Positions 1 to 8,490 of a stretch of 64,000 bases of DNA are shown here, piece after piece. The translations under genes and the position numbers were made by a program. The notes under the pieces were generated by a model. That model made no database searches. It had not been told where the DNA came from and saw only the letters and a program-made list of their open reading frames with translations. The DNA is from an uncultured Bacteroidales bacterium (lineage in GTDB: Bacteria > Bacteroidota > Bacteroidia > Bacteroidales > Muribaculaceae). The DNA lies in assembly GCA_900544535.1 (NCBI GenBank), contig UQVH01000009.1:51151-115150 (forward strand). The letters are read 5' to 3'. Position 1 is the stretch's first letter; each line of letters opens with the position of its first letter.

Positions 1-1052
1 CCGACCTCGAACGAGAGCGCGACGTTCTGACCAACCTTGCTTCAATAAAGGAAGCTTTGGCCAAGGCGTCAGGTGCTATCGACGGTGACGACGGCGGTGC
101 ACTGCGCCTTGTCGAAAGGGCTATCGAGGCCTGCGGCGATCTCGGTGATCTGCTTGACGGTTCCGATGCGGTTCCCGAACGTCTTGAAACGATAAAGATA
201 GAATTGGCTGACATCGCATCGACTTTCAGCGCTCTTGACGAAAGTCTCGGTGCCGATCCGTCGGCCTTGGCCTCTATCGAGGACCGTCTGGGTTCTATCT
301 ATTCACTTTGCCACAAACATCATGTCGATGACGCCGACGCGCTGATCGAATTGCGCGATTCTCTGAGGGCAAAACTCAAGGCCCTTGACAGTTCCGACGA
401 GATTCTTGAGGAACTGGAGCGTGACGCCCGAAGGGCAAAGGCGCTGGCAAAGGAAGCGGCGATGGAAATATCCAGGGCGCGTCATGAGGAAGCCGAGCGT
501 TTCGGACAGCGGCTTACTGAGATCGCGATGCCTCTGGGCATGAAGAATCTTCGCTGTGAGATACGTGTCAGCCCTGCGGATATGAGTGCCACAGGCTGCG
601 ACATAGTGGAGTTTATGGTGGCATTCAACAAAAATCAGCCTCTGATGCCTGTCGGAGCCACTGCTTCCGGAGGCGAGATTTCCCGGCTGATGCTTTCGAT
701 AAAATCTATCATTGCCTCGCGGATGCAGTTGCCGAGCATCATCTTCGACGAGATCGACACCGGTGTGTCGGGCGATGTGGCCAACCGAATGGGGCAGATG
801 ATGAAAGATATTTCAAGGAATATTCAGGTCACGACCATCACTCATCTTCCGCAGGTAGCATCCAAGGGTGCGCATCAGTATCGCGTCTATAAGGAGGATG
901 ACGACCGTTCGACACATACGCGCATCTCGCTTCTGACGGATGAGGAACGTGTGCGTTCGATAGCTGCGATGCTCGGAGGCGCTGATATTGACGAAACTGC
1001 CGTTGCCGCCGCGCGGAGTCTTTTGGCACAGGGTGGATTGAACAGAGTGTGA
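1..1052 (+). CDS. recN: DNA repair protein RecN, C-terminal part (cut by window edge)
   Basis: SMC-like ATPase that acts at double-strand breaks in the cytoplasm. The frame is open from base 3 to the stop at 1050-1052, about 349 residues. RecN is usually about 550 aa, so the N-terminal Walker A half lies upstream of the window. What remains is the descending coiled coil (alanine, glutamate and arginine rich) followed by the C-terminal ATPase lobe. Visible motifs are the ABC signature TASGGEISR, Walker B SIIFDEIDTGVSGD and the switch histidine in TITHLPQVAS. The true start is not visible. The gene is followed 41 nt later by rlmB on the same strand. Confidence 0.95.
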   Translation, partial: DLERERDVLTNLASIKEALAKASGAIDGDDGGALRLVERAIEACGDLGDLLDGSDAVPERLETIKIELADIASTFSALDESLGADPSALASIEDRLGSIYSLCHKHHVDDADALIELRDSLRAKLKALDSSDEILEELERDARRAKALAKEAAMEISRARHEEAERFGQRLTEIAMPLGMKNLRCEIRVSPADMSATGCDIVEFMVAFNKNQPLMPVGATASGGEISRLMLSIKSIIASRMQLPSIIFDEIDTGVSGDVANRMGQMMKDISRNIQVTTITHLPQVASKGAHQYRVYKEDDDRSTHTRISLLTDEERVRSIAAMLGGADIDETAVAAARSLLAQGGLNRV

Positions 1053-1093
1053 TTTAACAGATACAGAATTTACATATTAAAAAGAAATAAGAA

Positions 1094-1849
1094 GTGGACC
1101 GCAACGACTATATTTACGGACTTCGTGCCGTCATGGAGGCTATCGAAGCCGGAAAGGAGATAGACAAGATTTTTATAGCCAAAGATCTTCAGGGTGATCT
1201 GGCGTCCGAGCTGATTTCGCTTGCCCGTGCCAACAGGGTAGTGATGCAGAGGGTGCCTGTCGAGCGCATCAACCGTATCACCCGTAAGAATCATCAGGGA
1301 GTCTTGGCCATGATGTCGGCTGTGACTTACCATAGACTCGATCATCTTGTGCCGGAACTTTACGAGGCAGGTATATTGCCTTTCATCGTGATGCTCGACG
1401 GAATCACCGACGTCAGAAACTTCGGTGCGATTGCCAGAACCTGTGAGTGTGCCGGCGTGGATGCCATTGTGATTCCCGAACATGGAAGCGTTTCAGTAGG
1501 CGGCGATGCGGTCAAGACTTCTGCCGGTGCGCTGCACCACATACCTGTATGCCGCGTCTCGTCGATTGCCTGGGCTGCTAAGTTCCTGCGCGAGAACGGT
1601 TATAACGTAGTTGCTGTGACCGAGAAATCCGATATGAACTACACAGAAGGACATTATACCGATCCGGTTGCGATCGTTATGGGGGCTGAGGATGTGGGTA
1701 TATCTCCGGAGGCTATGAAGCAATGTGAGACACGTGTCGGAATTCCGATGTTCGGAAACATCGGCTCGCTGAATGTATCCGTAGCGGCCGGCGTGATGAT
1801 CTATGAGGTAGTCCGTCAGCGCTTGCAGGCCAACCTTGAGATTATCTGA
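1094..1849 (+). CDS. rlmB: 23S rRNA (guanosine-2'-O)-methyltransferase RlmB, TrmH/SpoU family
   Basis: SPOUT-fold 2'-O-methyltransferase, 251 aa, expected to modify G2251 in the peptidyl-transferase P loop. The N-terminal substrate-binding domain (DYIYGLRAVMEAIEAGK) is followed by the three SpoU motifs: LDGITDVRNFGAIARTCE near 99-116, MGAEDVGISPE near 196-206, and GNIGSLNVSVAAGVMIYE near 220-237. The start is a GTG at 1094, chosen because DRNDYIYGLRAV is the conserved beginning and no ATG lies closer. It overlaps the convergent methyltransferase gene by 8 bp. Which 2'-O-methylated base is the substrate (RlmB or a paralogue) cannot be proven from motifs alone. Confidence 0.9.
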   Translation: MDRNDYIYGLRAVMEAIEAGKEIDKIFIAKDLQGDLASELISLARANRVVMQRVPVERINRITRKNHQGVLAMMSAVTYHRLDHLVPELYEAGILPFIVMLDGITDVRNFGAIARTCECAGVDAIVIPEHGSVSVGGDAVKTSAGALHHIPVCRVSSIAWAAKFLRENGYNVVAVTEKSDMNYTEGHYTDPVAIVMGAEDVGISPEAMKQCETRVGIPMFGNIGSLNVSVAAGVMIYEVVRQRLQANLEII

Positions 1850-3005
1850 TCTTGCACGGTTTCCCCATCGAGGTTACAACCAATAGCTTTTGGCCGTCAT
1901 GGCCTGTCGTACCGAATACCATTGCATTGCCGCCTTCTCTGACTTTGAGTTTGGTGGCAAGTTGTGGTGCGCTTAAGGGAAAATTGCGCACGGCAACATT
2001 GATTGTCGGATGATTTTTTGCAAAATTCTTTACCGACTGCTTGTTGAACGGCAAGACTTCGGCGATCTCAAATTGCTCGCCGGGAAAATCCGCCGGCTGC
2101 CCGGCTGCGGTAAACAGATTGGTGTTCGGGTGGAGTTTCCCTATTCCGAAGCGGAATGAAAGCAATTTCATTCCTCCGCCTTTCATTACCGACGGGTAGG
2201 GCTCGAACAACAGCATTCCCTCCGCCGGAAGCATGTATGCAGGCACAGCGTTAGCTTCCTCTTCGGGAGTGAATGAGAATGTCGGTTGTCCAACGGTAAG
2301 GCATGTCGTCGAAAGCAGAGTAGGGCGGTCAGCATAGCTGAGATCCCCGGAATTGACGACAAACACTAGCTCCTTGCATTCCCTGACCGTGCCGATTGAA
2401 ATCACCTCGCATGGAACTCCCAGCTCGGCGACGGCTTTTTTTATGTCAAGCATCGGAGATGCTTTTATGATCAGCCTCCGGCATCGAGAGAGGAGCAGAG
2501 GCATTGCAGGAATAATATCAGGCTGACAGTCTTTGAGTGCGAAATGGCGCCCGGCTGTGTCACGACGGGCAGGATCGACAAAAATCACGTCGAATTTGCT
2601 GTTGTTGTCGTTGAGCCATCCGACACTCTCACCCTCGTGAAGCTGTACGTTCGTCAGCCCTAAAGCCCGGATATTGTCAAGACCCGCAGAAAAGGTCTCG
2701 TGATTATATTCGACGGCTGTTACTTCGGCCGCACGTTCCGCAAAATGGAATGTGTCTATTCCGAGACCGAAAGTCATGTCAAGCACTTTTGTGCCATCAG
2801 GTATAAGATTGGCGTGAAGTCCAGCAATAGCATCGGATGTTGCCATTTCAGCCACCGCTAAGGATGGGAATCTGAAACCGGCGCACTTGAGCGTATCGGG
2901 AAGTTTCGAAGCCGTTTTGCTGCGGCATTCGAGTTGCAGGATCTTCTGCATCATTTCCGGATCGCCGTGATGCTTGAGCCGCAGGCTGTTGAAATCCTCT
3001 TTCAC
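1842..3005 (-). CDS. Class I SAM-dependent methyltransferase, PG_1098/THUMP-like family
   Basis: 387-aa methyltransferase of a family typical of Bacteroidota, whose substrate I do not know. The SAM-binding core is near 90-230: motif I LDMTFGLGIDTFHFAE, an acidic ribose-binding residue in VEYNHE, and the catalytic-type motif VFVDPARRD. The C-terminal third (from about 235) resembles the ferredoxin-like and THUMP-like region of the P. gingivalis PG_1098 family, which suggests nucleic-acid modification. Its ATG overlaps the stop of tsaB (ATGA), so the two are translationally coupled. The 3' end overlaps rlmB by 8 bp, tail to tail. Confidence 0.85.
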   Translation of the reverse strand: MKEDFNSLRLKHHGDPEMMQKILQLECRSKTASKLPDTLKCAGFRFPSLAVAEMATSDAIAGLHANLIPDGTKVLDMTFGLGIDTFHFAERAAEVTAVEYNHETFSAGLDNIRALGLTNVQLHEGESVGWLNDNNSKFDVIFVDPARRDTAGRHFALKDCQPDIIPAMPLLLSRCRRLIIKASPMLDIKKAVAELGVPCEVISIGTVRECKELVFVVNSGDLSYADRPTLLSTTCLTVGQPTFSFTPEEEANAVPAYMLPAEGMLLFEPYPSVMKGGGMKLLSFRFGIGKLHPNTNLFTAAGQPADFPGEQFEIAEVLPFNKQSVKNFAKNHPTINVAVRNFPLSAPQLATKLKVREGGNAMVFGTTGHDGQKLLVVTSMGKPCKIR

Positions 3006-3700
3006 TCCAATATGCTTTTCTTGGGTGTCGATGCCTGAAAATCCTTGATGTAGTTGGGGACGCTGTAAGCTATGTCGATAAACTCCTTGCGTGAATAGGC
3101 GCGTTCGGCAAGGGCGATCATGTCGATTGCCAACGGATGAATGTCAGGAATGAAAGTGACATTCGGGGCCGTTATAAGATCGCGGGCCTTGTCGCTGCCG
3201 TTGCCGAACATCAGTATACGCGGATAGCGTTCGATGATGTCCTTATAGCTGTCCGGGCCGAGGATCAGTGCCTGCTGTTCCATCACCGGTTCGAGAGCGA
3301 AGTCAAAGGCAGCTGTATAGACCTCCATGCGCCTTGCGTCGATCATCGGAACGAAGATTTCGTCACCTTCAAGTTCCTGAGTGAACATAACGTTGCAGGC
3401 CATTATTCTCAGAGTGTCGATGCCGATCAGCGGAACTCCGAGAGCATAAGCAAGTCCTTTGGCCTCGGAGAGACCGATGCGCAGGCCGGTATAGCTGCCC
3501 GGACCCAATGAAACAGCAACAGCTTCGAGCTTCAGCTCTTTTTCATGTGCGAAATCAAGACAATATTTGATATAATCGCTGAGCAGAGCCGCGTGATTGC
3601 GGCCACCTCCTTCTTCCTGATGGGCGAGTACCATCCCCTCGGCTGTCAGGGCCACAGAGCAGTGGGCGACAGATGTTTCGATATTTAGAATTACGGCCAT
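3002..3700 (-). CDS. tsaB: tRNA threonylcarbamoyladenosine biosynthesis protein TsaB
   Basis: Non-catalytic actin-fold partner of TsaD in the t6A complex that modifies position 37 of ANN-decoding tRNAs. 232 aa from the ATG at 3700, which gives the standard opening MAVILNIETSVAHCSVAL. An in-frame TTG at 3733 would add 11 residues with no family support. The diagnostic block SLGPGSYTGLRIGLSEAKGLAYALGVPLIGIDTL sits near 65-100. The last codons overlap the start of the downstream methyltransferase. A TAACTTTG -7 box is about 60 nt upstream. tsaD, tsaC and tsaE are not in the window. Confidence 0.93.
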   Translation of the reverse strand: MAVILNIETSVAHCSVALTAEGMVLAHQEEGGGRNHAALLSDYIKYCLDFAHEKELKLEAVAVSLGPGSYTGLRIGLSEAKGLAYALGVPLIGIDTLRIMACNVMFTQELEGDEIFVPMIDARRMEVYTAAFDFALEPVMEQQALILGPDSYKDIIERYPRILMFGNGSDKARDLITAPNVTFIPDIHPLAIDMIALAERAYSRKEFIDIAYSVPNYIKDFQASTPKKSILE

Positions 3701-3760
3701 TGTGGTGCAATTAGTTATGACGGACCCCGACAAAGATGGTCCGTATGTGAAATTTTAAAA

Positions 3761-3768
3761 CAAAGTTA
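3761..3768 (-). promoter_or_regulatory. -7 box of tsaB promoter (TAACTTTG)
   Basis: CAAAGTTA on the plus strand reads TAACTTTG toward tsaB, matching the Bacteroidota TAnnTTTG element. No clear TTTG -33 box is seen. It is back to back with the yicC promoter. Confidence 0.6.
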
Positions 3769-3769
3769 C

Positions 3770-3798
3770 TTGTTTCTCCCGATAAATTACTAATTTTG
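3770..3798 (+). promoter_or_regulatory. Promoter of the yicC-gmk-nadD operon
   Basis: TAATTTTG at 3791-3798 is a full TAnnTTTG match. A TTG at 3770-3772 lies 18 nt upstream as a weak -33 box. The yicC ATG is 40 nt downstream. Confidence 0.65.
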
Positions 3799-3838
3799 TG
3801 GGAAAATATTGCCTGTTTATCTAAATAATACCCCAAAC

Positions 3839-4714
3839 ATGTTATACTCAATGACGGGATTCGGGAAAGCAGTGACCGAGCTTCCCGGAAAGAAAATCAC
3901 GGTTGAATTAAAGTCTCTGAACAGTAAGCAGATTGATGTTGCGGCGAGGGTGCCGTCATCATTGCGGGCTGAAGAACTTGCGATGCGCAACCTGATCGCA
4001 GCGTCATTGGAGCGTGGCAAGGTTGATCTGACTATCTATGTGGAAAATGTCGCTTCGGACGCATCTGTCCGTCTCAATATTCCTGCCCTCAGGGCTTACA
4101 AGGCCGATGTTGAGCAGGCTGCGGCGGAATTAGGCATTGACGGACCTGCCGACTGGTACACGGTGCTGATGCGTTTTCCCGATGTCATAAAAAGTGAGAC
4201 CCCGGCTCAGGCCGACGACCATGAGGTCGAGGCTGTCATGGGTGCTCTTTCAGAAGCAATCGAGGCTCTCATGGCCTATCGCAGGACCGAGGGTGAGAAA
4301 CTGGAATCGTTCTTCGCCGAGCGTATAGCCGGAATCCGGGCTTTGCTTGAACAGGTACCGCAGTATGAGACAGAAAGAATTGAGCGTATCCGCGCTCGTA
4401 TGGAAGAGGGCCTTGCAAAAATCCACAACGTCGACTATGACCGCAGCCGGCTGGAGCAGGAGCTCTTTTTCTATATCGAAAAACTTGATGTCAACGAAGA
4501 GAAACAGCGCCTGACGCAGCATCTCAACTATTTCACCGAGACCCTTGAGGCTCCGCGCGGTCAGGGAAAGAAACTTGGATTCATCGCTCAGGAAATGGGC
4601 CGCGAGATCAATACTCTCGGATCGAAAAGCAACCACGCGCAGATGCAGCGCCTCGTGGTACAGATGAAAGATATACTGGAGCAGATCAAGGAACAGGTGC
4701 TCAATGTGATGTAG
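3839..4714 (+). CDS. yicC: YicC family endoribonuclease
   Basis: 291-aa YicC/YloC family protein. Members are RNA endonucleases in E. coli and B. subtilis. The conserved N-terminus MLYSMTGFGKAV fixes the start at the ATG at 3839, since the upstream TTG at 3809 adds residues outside the family pattern. The YicC_N region covers roughly 1-155. The C-terminal DUF1732 block (about 205-291) contains RLTQHLNYF, GQGKKLGFIAQEMGREINTLGSKS and the helical end. It is first gene of a tight operon with gmk (38 nt gap), nadD and a DUF5063 gene. Confidence 0.93.
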   Translation: MLYSMTGFGKAVTELPGKKITVELKSLNSKQIDVAARVPSSLRAEELAMRNLIAASLERGKVDLTIYVENVASDASVRLNIPALRAYKADVEQAAAELGIDGPADWYTVLMRFPDVIKSETPAQADDHEVEAVMGALSEAIEALMAYRRTEGEKLESFFAERIAGIRALLEQVPQYETERIERIRARMEEGLAKIHNVDYDRSRLEQELFFYIEKLDVNEEKQRLTQHLNYFTETLEAPRGQGKKLGFIAQEMGREINTLGSKSNHAQMQRLVVQMKDILEQIKEQVLNVM

Positions 4715-4752
4715 GATTCGCCACGGATTTCTAATCTCCACGAATTTTTAGT

Positions 4753-5337
4753 ATGAAAGGTAAGATCATTATAATTTCAGCTCCCTCCGGCACCGGTAAG
4801 TCGACTATCATCAACGCTCTTCTTGAGCGTGGCGAGATCGACATGATGTTTTCAATTTCGGCGACCAACCGTCATCCGCGCGGAGAAGAGGTCGATGGTG
4901 TGAACTACTATTTCATGTCGGACGATGAGTTTCGCGAGGCGATCGCCAATGATGCGTTCGTAGAGTATGAAGAGGTCTATCCGGGACGTTTTTACGGTAC
5001 TCTTAAGAGCGAGATCGCACGTATAACTGAAGAGGGTCATAATGTAATCCTTGATATTGACGTCAAAGGGGGAGTGAATGTGAAGAAACTCTACGGCGAT
5101 AATGCTTTGAGCATATTTATCCAGCCTCCGGGTCTGGATGTTTTGCGTCAGCGTCTCACATCGCGGGCCACGGACAGCAGCGAAGCTATCGAAGAGCGTT
5201 TGGCCAAGGCTGAATATGAACTTTCTTTCGCACCTGAGTTTGACTGCATCGTTGTCAACGATTCTCTTGGACGTGCGGTTGATGAGGTTGACTCTGCAAT
5301 CAGAAATTTTCTTTCTGTCTGTGTTGAAAACTGTTGA
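4753..5337 (+). CDS. gmk: Guanylate kinase
   Basis: Phosphorylates GMP to GDP with ATP. 194 aa, normal for the family. The P-loop SAPSGTGKSTI is at residues 9-19. GMP-binding elements are SATNRHPRGEEVDGVNYYFMSDDEF (about 35-60) and the EYEEVYPGRFYGT block (about 72-84). The lid arginines are in RLTSRATDSSEAIEERL. It sits between yicC and nadD in the same direction, an arrangement I know from other Bacteroidales. The intervals are short enough for one transcript. Confidence 0.97.
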   Translation: MKGKIIIISAPSGTGKSTIINALLERGEIDMMFSISATNRHPRGEEVDGVNYYFMSDDEFREAIANDAFVEYEEVYPGRFYGTLKSEIARITEEGHNVILDIDVKGGVNVKKLYGDNALSIFIQPPGLDVLRQRLTSRATDSSEAIEERLAKAEYELSFAPEFDCIVVNDSLGRAVDEVDSAIRNFLSVCVENC

Positions 5338-5363
5338 TAACAAGACTCCAGATTGGGAAATAA

Positions 5364-5945
5364 ATGACCATAGGAATATTAGGCGGCTCGTTCAATCCTG
5401 TCCATATCGGCCATATGATGCTTGCGAGCTATCTCCAGCAGTTCACTGATCTCGACGAGGTATGGCTGACCCTTTCGCCTCTCAATCCTCTGAAAGCAGG
5501 ATCAGATGAGCTTATTCCCGACATCACCCGGCTGAGAATGCTTGAACTGGCAATAGGGGACACCAAAGGATTGAATATCTGTGATTATGAGCTGTCGATG
5601 CCCAGACCGTCGTACACGATAAATACTCTGCGCTATCTTGCCAAACGCTTTCCGCGTCATAAATTCAAACTGATAATCGGCAGCGACAACTGGAAAATTT
5701 TCGACCGATGGAAGGACCATGAGGCGATCATTTCGGAATTCGGCGTGATCGTTTATCCGCGTCCCGGCTATCCTGTCGGCACCGTATATGATGATGATGT
5801 GGAAGTGGTCAATGCGCCGACTGCCGAAATTTCGAGTACGTTCATACGTAAAGCACTGGCCCGCGGCTGGGACATGAACTATTTTCTGCCGCAGGGTGTA
5901 TATGACTATATAATTAAAAATAATCTCTATGGAACTTGCTCCTAA
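5364..5945 (+). CDS. nadD: Nicotinate-nucleotide adenylyltransferase
   Basis: Converts nicotinate mononucleotide to NaAD in NAD synthesis. 193 aa. The nucleotidyltransferase signatures are GGSFNPVHIGHMMLA with the HxGH motif near residues 14-17 and the C-terminal SSTFIRKAL (SxTxxR type) motif near 156-164. The Rossmann middle contains LIIGSDNWKIFDRWKD. The gene starts 27 nt after gmk, and its last 17 bp overlap the start of the DUF5063 gene, indicating co-translation. Confidence 0.96.
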   Translation: MTIGILGGSFNPVHIGHMMLASYLQQFTDLDEVWLTLSPLNPLKAGSDELIPDITRLRMLELAIGDTKGLNICDYELSMPRPSYTINTLRYLAKRFPRHKFKLIIGSDNWKIFDRWKDHEAIISEFGVIVYPRPGYPVGTVYDDDVEVVNAPTAEISSTFIRKALARGWDMNYFLPQGVYDYIIKNNLYGTCS

Positions 5946-6468
5946 TTCGCTCGCTTTTATAGCATTGTGCAATGAGTATTGCTGCGCGGTGGAGAATTGC
6001 CGTGAATCGCAGCCGGCAGATTTCATCGCTTCGATGCTGCGTCTTTTGCCGAGAATATATATCGTCGCTTCCGATCTGAAACCTGCTCCGCTCATGGAGG
6101 ATACTGATCCGTATATCGAGAGTTATCTTGATGAAGATTACTATGAGTCACTCCGACGGGAGATTGAAAATCTGTTAGGCCCTGACGATGTTTATCTTGA
6201 AGTGTTTGAGGAGGATATGAAATATTCCGACACACCGATCGGTATGAGTGTCGCCGAAGGTGTCTGCGATATTTTCCAGGTGCTCTATAATTTCATTTCC
6301 ATGGTCAGGGATGCGCCCGAAGATATTGTCAATATGGCCTTACATGCCGTCAGAGCGGATTTCAAGGCTTATTGGAGCCAGCGTCTTTGCAATCTCCTGC
6401 GTCCGCTCAACCACATCCGTTACTCCTCAGGCGATGATGAGGAGGCAGATGACGATTCGGAGGCCTGA
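5929..6468 (+). CDS. DUF5063 domain-containing protein
   Basis: 179-aa cytoplasmic protein with no signal peptide or membrane segment, very acidic at its C-terminus (SSGDDEEADDDSEA). The body matches my recollection of DUF5063, a Bacteroidota family of unknown function: an N-terminal helix FIALCNEYCCAVENC, then MLRLLPRIYIVASDL, and a conserved acidic region ESYLDEDYYESLRREIENLLG. It overlaps nadD by 17 bp and is the last gene of the yicC operon. There is no basis for assigning a reaction. Confidence 0.8.
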   Translation: MELAPNSLAFIALCNEYCCAVENCRESQPADFIASMLRLLPRIYIVASDLKPAPLMEDTDPYIESYLDEDYYESLRREIENLLGPDDVYLEVFEEDMKYSDTPIGMSVAEGVCDIFQVLYNFISMVRDAPEDIVNMALHAVRADFKAYWSQRLCNLLRPLNHIRYSSGDDEEADDDSEA

Positions 6469-6542
6469 TACTCGTAGCCGGTATTTCACCTGATCCTACG
6501 GAAACAAGAAAAAACAGTAAAAACAAGATAATTTGTAGACTT

Positions 6543-7010
6543 ATGTCAATTCTTAAAGAAAACATGCCCGTCGGCTTTTGCAGCGATCATGCGGGCTATG
6601 AGATGAAAATGGTGATTGAGGGATATTTCGATTCGATGGGTATCGAATATAAGGACTTCGGCACCGATTCCGCCGAAAGCTGTGATTATGCCGATTTCGC
6701 ACATCCTTGTGCCGAGGCAGTGGAGAAAGGCGAATGCTATCCGGCAATAGCGCTCTGTGGTTCGGGCAACGGCATCGGCATGACTCTTAACAAGCATCAG
6801 GGCATCCGTGCGGCGCTTTGCTGGAATGTGGAGTTGGCCGAACTTGCACGCCGTCACAACAATGCCAACGTGCTCGTGCTTCCGGCCCGTTTCATTGACA
6901 ATGTCACAGCCATCAACATTGTCGAGACCTTCCTCAACACCCCCTTTGACGGAGGCCGTCACGAACGCCGCATCGAAAAAATCCCCGTGGCAGGTTGTAC
7001 ATGCAAATGA
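6543..7010 (+). CDS. rpiB: Ribose-5-phosphate isomerase B
   Basis: Interconverts ribose 5-phosphate and ribulose 5-phosphate. 155 aa, RpiB/LacAB fold. Residues include SDHAGYEMK near 14-22, the catalytic-cysteine and phosphate-loop motif CGSGNGIGMTLNKH near 72-85, RRHNNANVLVLPARF, and the closing HERRIEKI. It is preceded by a 74-nt gap after DUF5063 with only a degenerate promoter-like TAATTTG, so it may be read from the upstream operon. A strong hairpin follows its stop. Confidence 0.96.
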   Translation: MSILKENMPVGFCSDHAGYEMKMVIEGYFDSMGIEYKDFGTDSAESCDYADFAHPCAEAVEKGECYPAIALCGSGNGIGMTLNKHQGIRAALCWNVELAELARRHNNANVLVLPARFIDNVTAINIVETFLNTPFDGGRHERRIEKIPVAGCTCK

Positions 7011-7039
7011 CGCTTGACTTCGATAGCGTTAAGATATGA

Positions 7040-7088
7040 CATAGAAAACGGCTTATGTACCGCGAAGATGCATGAGCCGTTTTCTATG
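7040..7088. terminator. Bidirectional terminator between rpiB and the TonB-C gene
   Basis: Inverted repeat with arms 7040-7057 (catagaaaacggcttatg) and 7071-7088 (catgagccgttttctatg), 17 of 18 paired, 13-nt loop. It lies between two convergent genes. The A/T-rich stem bases supply the U-rich side in both directions. Confidence 0.75.
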
Positions 7089-7120
7089 CTATAAACGACG
7101 AGATAGTTTACTCTGCTGAA

Positions 7121-7762
7121 TTATTTGCTTTCATCTCCTCTTATAAATATCGCGCCCGGCTCTTTGAAAGTGATGGGAAGGTAATATTGGAAACTTTTCT
7201 TTAAGTGGGGAATATAGTATTTGACGCGGAATTTTGGCAACGCATTTACAAGCCTTAGTGCCTCTTGATTGACGGCCTCGTTTTTGCTCGGTCGGCGAAA
7301 AATTGTCGGGTCGCTGATTGAGCCGTCAGGATGAACGGTAAATTTAACCAATACTCTTTCACTCCCCTTGAATCCTTCGGGAATACGGATGTTTTCATCA
7401 ATCCATTCTTTGAGTTTTCCGTTGCCTCCGGGAAACTCGCAGCGAGTGTCAAGGTTTACCAAGATTTTTCGCGCTTCCGCTTTTATTTGTGCAAGGCATT
7501 CCGGCGATACTGTAAGAAAGAGGGCGCGATTTCCATACTCGTCGTTTTTTACCTCTACTTTCTGAATGGAGTCGGCCGATACCACCAGACCGGGGTGTGC
7601 CCCCGGAATCCATTCATTGTTGAAATAGAAGAATTCGGTTTTGTCGTTCAGGGTCAGGGGGAACTGAATTTCGCGGACAATGGTGTCGTTCACGCAGTAA
7701 TTCTGCGCAGATGCAATGCACGACTGGATAATAATAATGGAAATTAAAAATAACTTCTTCAT
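7121..7762 (-). CDS. Secreted protein with TonB C-terminal-like domain
   Basis: 213-aa exported protein with signal peptide MKKLFLISIIIIQSCIASAQ. The second half (about 105-200) has the TonB-C/energy-transducer pattern CEFPGGNGKLKEWIDENIRIPE, then VLVKFTVHPDGSISDPTIFR, then NQEALRLVNALPKF and YYLPITF. It lacks the N-terminal membrane anchor and proline-rich spacer of a real TonB, so it is a periplasmic or surface relative of unknown role, not the energy transducer. It has its own promoter inside a duplicated intergenic segment, and may be regulated alongside the neighbouring SH3 and Crp genes. Confidence 0.75.
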   Translation of the reverse strand: MKKLFLISIIIIQSCIASAQNYCVNDTIVREIQFPLTLNDKTEFFYFNNEWIPGAHPGLVVSADSIQKVEVKNDEYGNRALFLTVSPECLAQIKAEARKILVNLDTRCEFPGGNGKLKEWIDENIRIPEGFKGSERVLVKFTVHPDGSISDPTIFRRPSKNEAVNQEALRLVNALPKFRVKYYIPHLKKSFQYYLPITFKEPGAIFIRGDESK

Positions 7763-7779
7763 ATAGTATAAGGCTTTTA

Positions 7780-7903
7780 TTTATCAAATGTCGTGGATAG
7801 GTCGGACCCTTTCCGGCAGCAAAGTTAGCAAGGGGAAATGAGTTTGGTCTTAACAAATGTATAGACCGGCTTATTTTTTTTGATGTCCGTGGCCCCGGAT
7901 TTC
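7780..7903 (-). repeat. Duplicated segment, copy A (relic of crp 3' end plus promoter)
   Basis: About 124 bp that aligns with 8367-8490 with scattered substitutions and small indels. On the minus strand it begins with a frameshifted relic of the last codons of the Crp-type gene (positions about 7871-7900), followed by a copy of the intergenic region and promoter. This is a tandem partial duplication lying just upstream of the TonB-C gene. Confidence 0.8.
7820..7827 (-). promoter_or_regulatory. -7 box (TAACTTTG) for the TonB-C gene
   Basis: CAAAGTTA on the plus strand, 58 nt before the ATG at 7762. It occupies the same position in the duplicated segment as the box of the SH3 gene. Confidence 0.6.
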
Positions 7904-8329
7904 TCAAAAGGTGCTGATTGCATCCCACTCCACCAACTTGGCCGACACATAGCCTTCTTTATCGTTGATCTTTACCTTGTACCACCCGTGTTTCTTTCCC
8001 AGACAGGGATATGTTTCGGGCACATAGCCATCCTCGTATATCAGCTGCCCGATTATTTCAGACTTTTTGGACTCCTGGCTGTAAACATCGACACATCCCA
8101 CCTTTTTGCACCAGATCACACCGTGGCCTTTTGAGGCATTGTACTCAACAACTCTCTTACCATTCTTGGGCACATCAAAAATATCTTGCACGCCAACGGT
8201 ATAGGTATCCGCGTTAGTCCGCACATACCGCCCCACGACATTCCCTGCATTGTCCACCACAACCTTCATCGACTGTGAAAAAGCCGTCGCTGACATCACA
8301 GAAAATAATAAAATGAACAGTTTTTTCAT
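7904..8329 (-). CDS. Secreted SH3-like domain protein
   Basis: 141-aa exported protein with a clear signal peptide (MKKLFILLFSVMSATAFSQS). The C-terminal part reads as a bacterial SH3 (SH3_3) domain: about 78-134, CVDVYSQESKKSEIIGQLIYEDGYVP, then GWYKVKINDKEGYVSAKLVEW, with the usual closing G-Y-V. Such domains often bind peptidoglycan, but nothing here proves it. It is flanked on both sides by the duplicated segments, so gene and promoter could have been rearranged as a cassette. The nearest promoter is TAACTTTG at 8409-8416. Confidence 0.75.
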   Translation of the reverse strand: MKKLFILLFSVMSATAFSQSMKVVVDNAGNVVGRYVRTNADTYTVGVQDIFDVPKNGKRVVEYNASKGHGVIWCKKVGCVDVYSQESKKSEIIGQLIYEDGYVPETYPCLGKKHGWYKVKINDKEGYVSAKLVEWDAISTF

Positions 8330-8366
8330 AATTGTTTTGCTTCGATTTTTACTTTATTCTTACTTA

Positions 8367-8490
8367 TTTATCAAAATGTCGTGGATCGGTCGGACTCTTT
8401 TCCGACAACAAAGTTAGCAAGCGGAAATGAGTTTGGTCTTAACAAATGTATAAGACCGTCTTATTTTTTGATGTCCATTCCCGGATTTTT
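8367..8490 (-). repeat. Duplicated segment, copy B (crp 3' end plus promoter)
   Basis: Partner of copy A at 7780-7903. Bases 8461-8490 are the genuine 3' end of the Crp-type gene (codons for NPGMDIKK and stop). Bases 8367-8460 are the intergenic promoter region of the SH3 gene. Since copy B is intact and in frame, it is the likely parent of copy A. Confidence 0.8.
8409..8416 (-). promoter_or_regulatory. -7 box (TAACTTTG) for the SH3 gene
   Basis: CAAAGTTA on the plus strand, 80 nt before the ATG at 8329. A TTTG lies 26 nt further upstream, longer than usual spacing. Confidence 0.55.

Noticed and set aside
3720..3750. Riboswitch or structured leader between tsaB and yicC
   Set aside because: Only a 5-bp stem (CGGAC...GTCCG) is present; the region is explained by two divergent promoters.
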